From Spirochaetales bacterium (GTDB lineage Bacteria > Spirochaetota > Spirochaetia > SPDA01), in NCBI GenBank assembly GCA_004525155.1, contig SPDA01000104.1, positions 1 to 6,556 on the forward strand: DNA of 6,556 nucleotides, in the 5' to 3' direction. Below the pieces are notes generated by a model. It made no database searches. It was not told the origin of the DNA and worked only from the letters and a program-made list of their open reading frames with translations. The position numbers were made by a program, and so were the translations under genes. Of this stretch, positions 5,928-6,556 are shown piece by piece (the first letter of the stretch is position 1; every line of letters begins with the position of its first letter).

Positions 5928-6556
5928 ATGATAATTAAAAAATACAACGATAAAAAACTGAGTCTTGAAAATGACTGCCAGCTGAGTATTTTTTTTGTCG
6001 GTGTCGGAAGCGCCTTTTCGAAACGGCATTATCAGACAAATATCATTATTGTCAAAGGTCCCGACCATGTCATGATAGACTGCGGTTCGAAAGCCCCCCA
6101 GGCCCTCTGGGAACTGGGCTTAAGCGTAATGGATGTAAAGAATTTTCTGATAACCCATTCCCACGCGGATCACATCGGCGGTCTCGAAGAAGTAATGCTC
6201 ATGTACAGGTACGTGGCCAGGAAAAAGCCGGTCATCGTCATCAATAAGATTTTCCAGCATTTTTTATGGGACCTCTCCCTGCGCGGCGGTTCATCGTATA
6301 ACGAGGAACACGCGGGTTCCATGCTGTCTTTCAGCGACATGTGGGAAGTGATTCTGCCCGAATGGCTGCCAGGTTATCCGAGAGAAACCATGGAAGCGTC
6401 CGTGGGAGGCATAAATCTTAAAATATTCCGGACAAAACATATCCCTGATTTTCCTAACAGCTGGCAGAACTCTTTCTGGTCCTGCGGCCTCATTATCGAC
6501 GACCGCGTAATGTTCACTTCGGATACCCGTTTCGACCTGGATCTCATCACCACCTA
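5928..6556 (+). CDS. Metallo-beta-lactamase-fold hydrolase, 3' end missing
   Basis: The frame is open from ATG 5928 to the window edge: 209 residues plus two bases. Residues 76-82, THSHADH, are the HxHxDH zinc-binding signature of the metallo-beta-lactamase fold (H77, H79, D81, H82), followed by IGGLEE. The preceding part is typical too: a first strand with GVGSAF (25-30), YQTNIIIV (35-42), and MIDCGSKAP (49-57), where the strand ending in Asp-Cys-Gly leads to the active-site loop. H171 (RTKHIPD) and D199 (FTSDTRFD) are likely further metal ligands. No signal peptide is present, so the protein is cytoplasmic. The family covers RNase Z-like nucleases, thioesterases, phosphodiesterases and others; the visible part does not identify the substrate. 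The start is supported by AAGGAA 7 bases upstream and a promoter-like sequence. Whether an extra domain follows the hydrolase fold cannot be seen. Confidence 0.93.
   Translation, partial: MIIKKYNDKKLSLENDCQLSIFFVGVGSAFSKRHYQTNIIIVKGPDHVMIDCGSKAPQALWELGLSVMDVKNFLITHSHADHIGGLEEVMLMYRYVARKKPVIVINKIFQHFLWDLSLRGGSSYNEEHAGSMLSFSDMWEVILPEWLPGYPRETMEASVGGINLKIFRTKHIPDFPNSWQNSFWSCGLIIDDRVMFTSDTRFDLDLITT

Noticed and set aside
5862..6068. 68-codon minus-strand frame near the metallo-hydrolase start
   Set aside because: Mostly antisense to the hydrolase gene; no ribosome site and low-complexity content from AT-rich DNA.

Overview
The window reads as ordinary, gene-dense bacterial chromosome of middling G+C content, with short intergenic gaps, Shine-Dalgarno sites and sigma70-type promoters. 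A secreted protein that looks like an outer-membrane protein (lysine start, hydrophobic stretch, V-F-A cleavage site, alternating amphipathic strands) points to a diderm (Gram-negative-type) cell. A spirochaete or similar lineage would fit the divided purH and the poly-G tract in a leader, but this is weak inference and no marker gene settles it.

Layout from left to right. Positions 2746 down to 1 carry a minus-strand operon. It starts from a strong promoter (TTGACC-N17-TATACT) and encodes a Ycf46-like tandem AAA+ ATPase, then, 6 bases later, aldose 1-epimerase (galM, cut by the left edge). Divergently, from 2853 to 4800, lie two consecutive plus-strand genes that together equal one PurH protein. 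The first is a free-standing IMP cyclohydrolase and the second a free-standing AICAR formyltransferase, so the last two steps of purine synthesis are divided between two polypeptides at the domain boundary. At 4872-5210 is a small four-helix membrane protein of unknown function. Convergent to it, with a 4-base gap, is a minus-strand secreted beta-rich protein (5799-5215). An AT-rich divergent promoter region (5800-5927) with a 5-bp inverted repeat separates this from a plus-strand metallo-beta-lactamase-fold hydrolase that runs off the right edge.

The genes do not form one pathway. The pur pair is housekeeping nucleotide synthesis, galM is sugar metabolism, and the AAA+ protein, membrane protein, secreted protein and hydrolase have no assignable substrate. 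I found no mobile element, CRISPR array, tRNA or rRNA, and no convincing new multi-gene system. The items most worth a second look are the divided purH with a divergent cyclohydrolase active-site loop, the G9 tract that serves as the ribosome-binding region of the AAA+ gene, and the inverted repeat overlapping the -35 box in the right-hand divergent promoter. No stretch of 300 bases lacks a gene.
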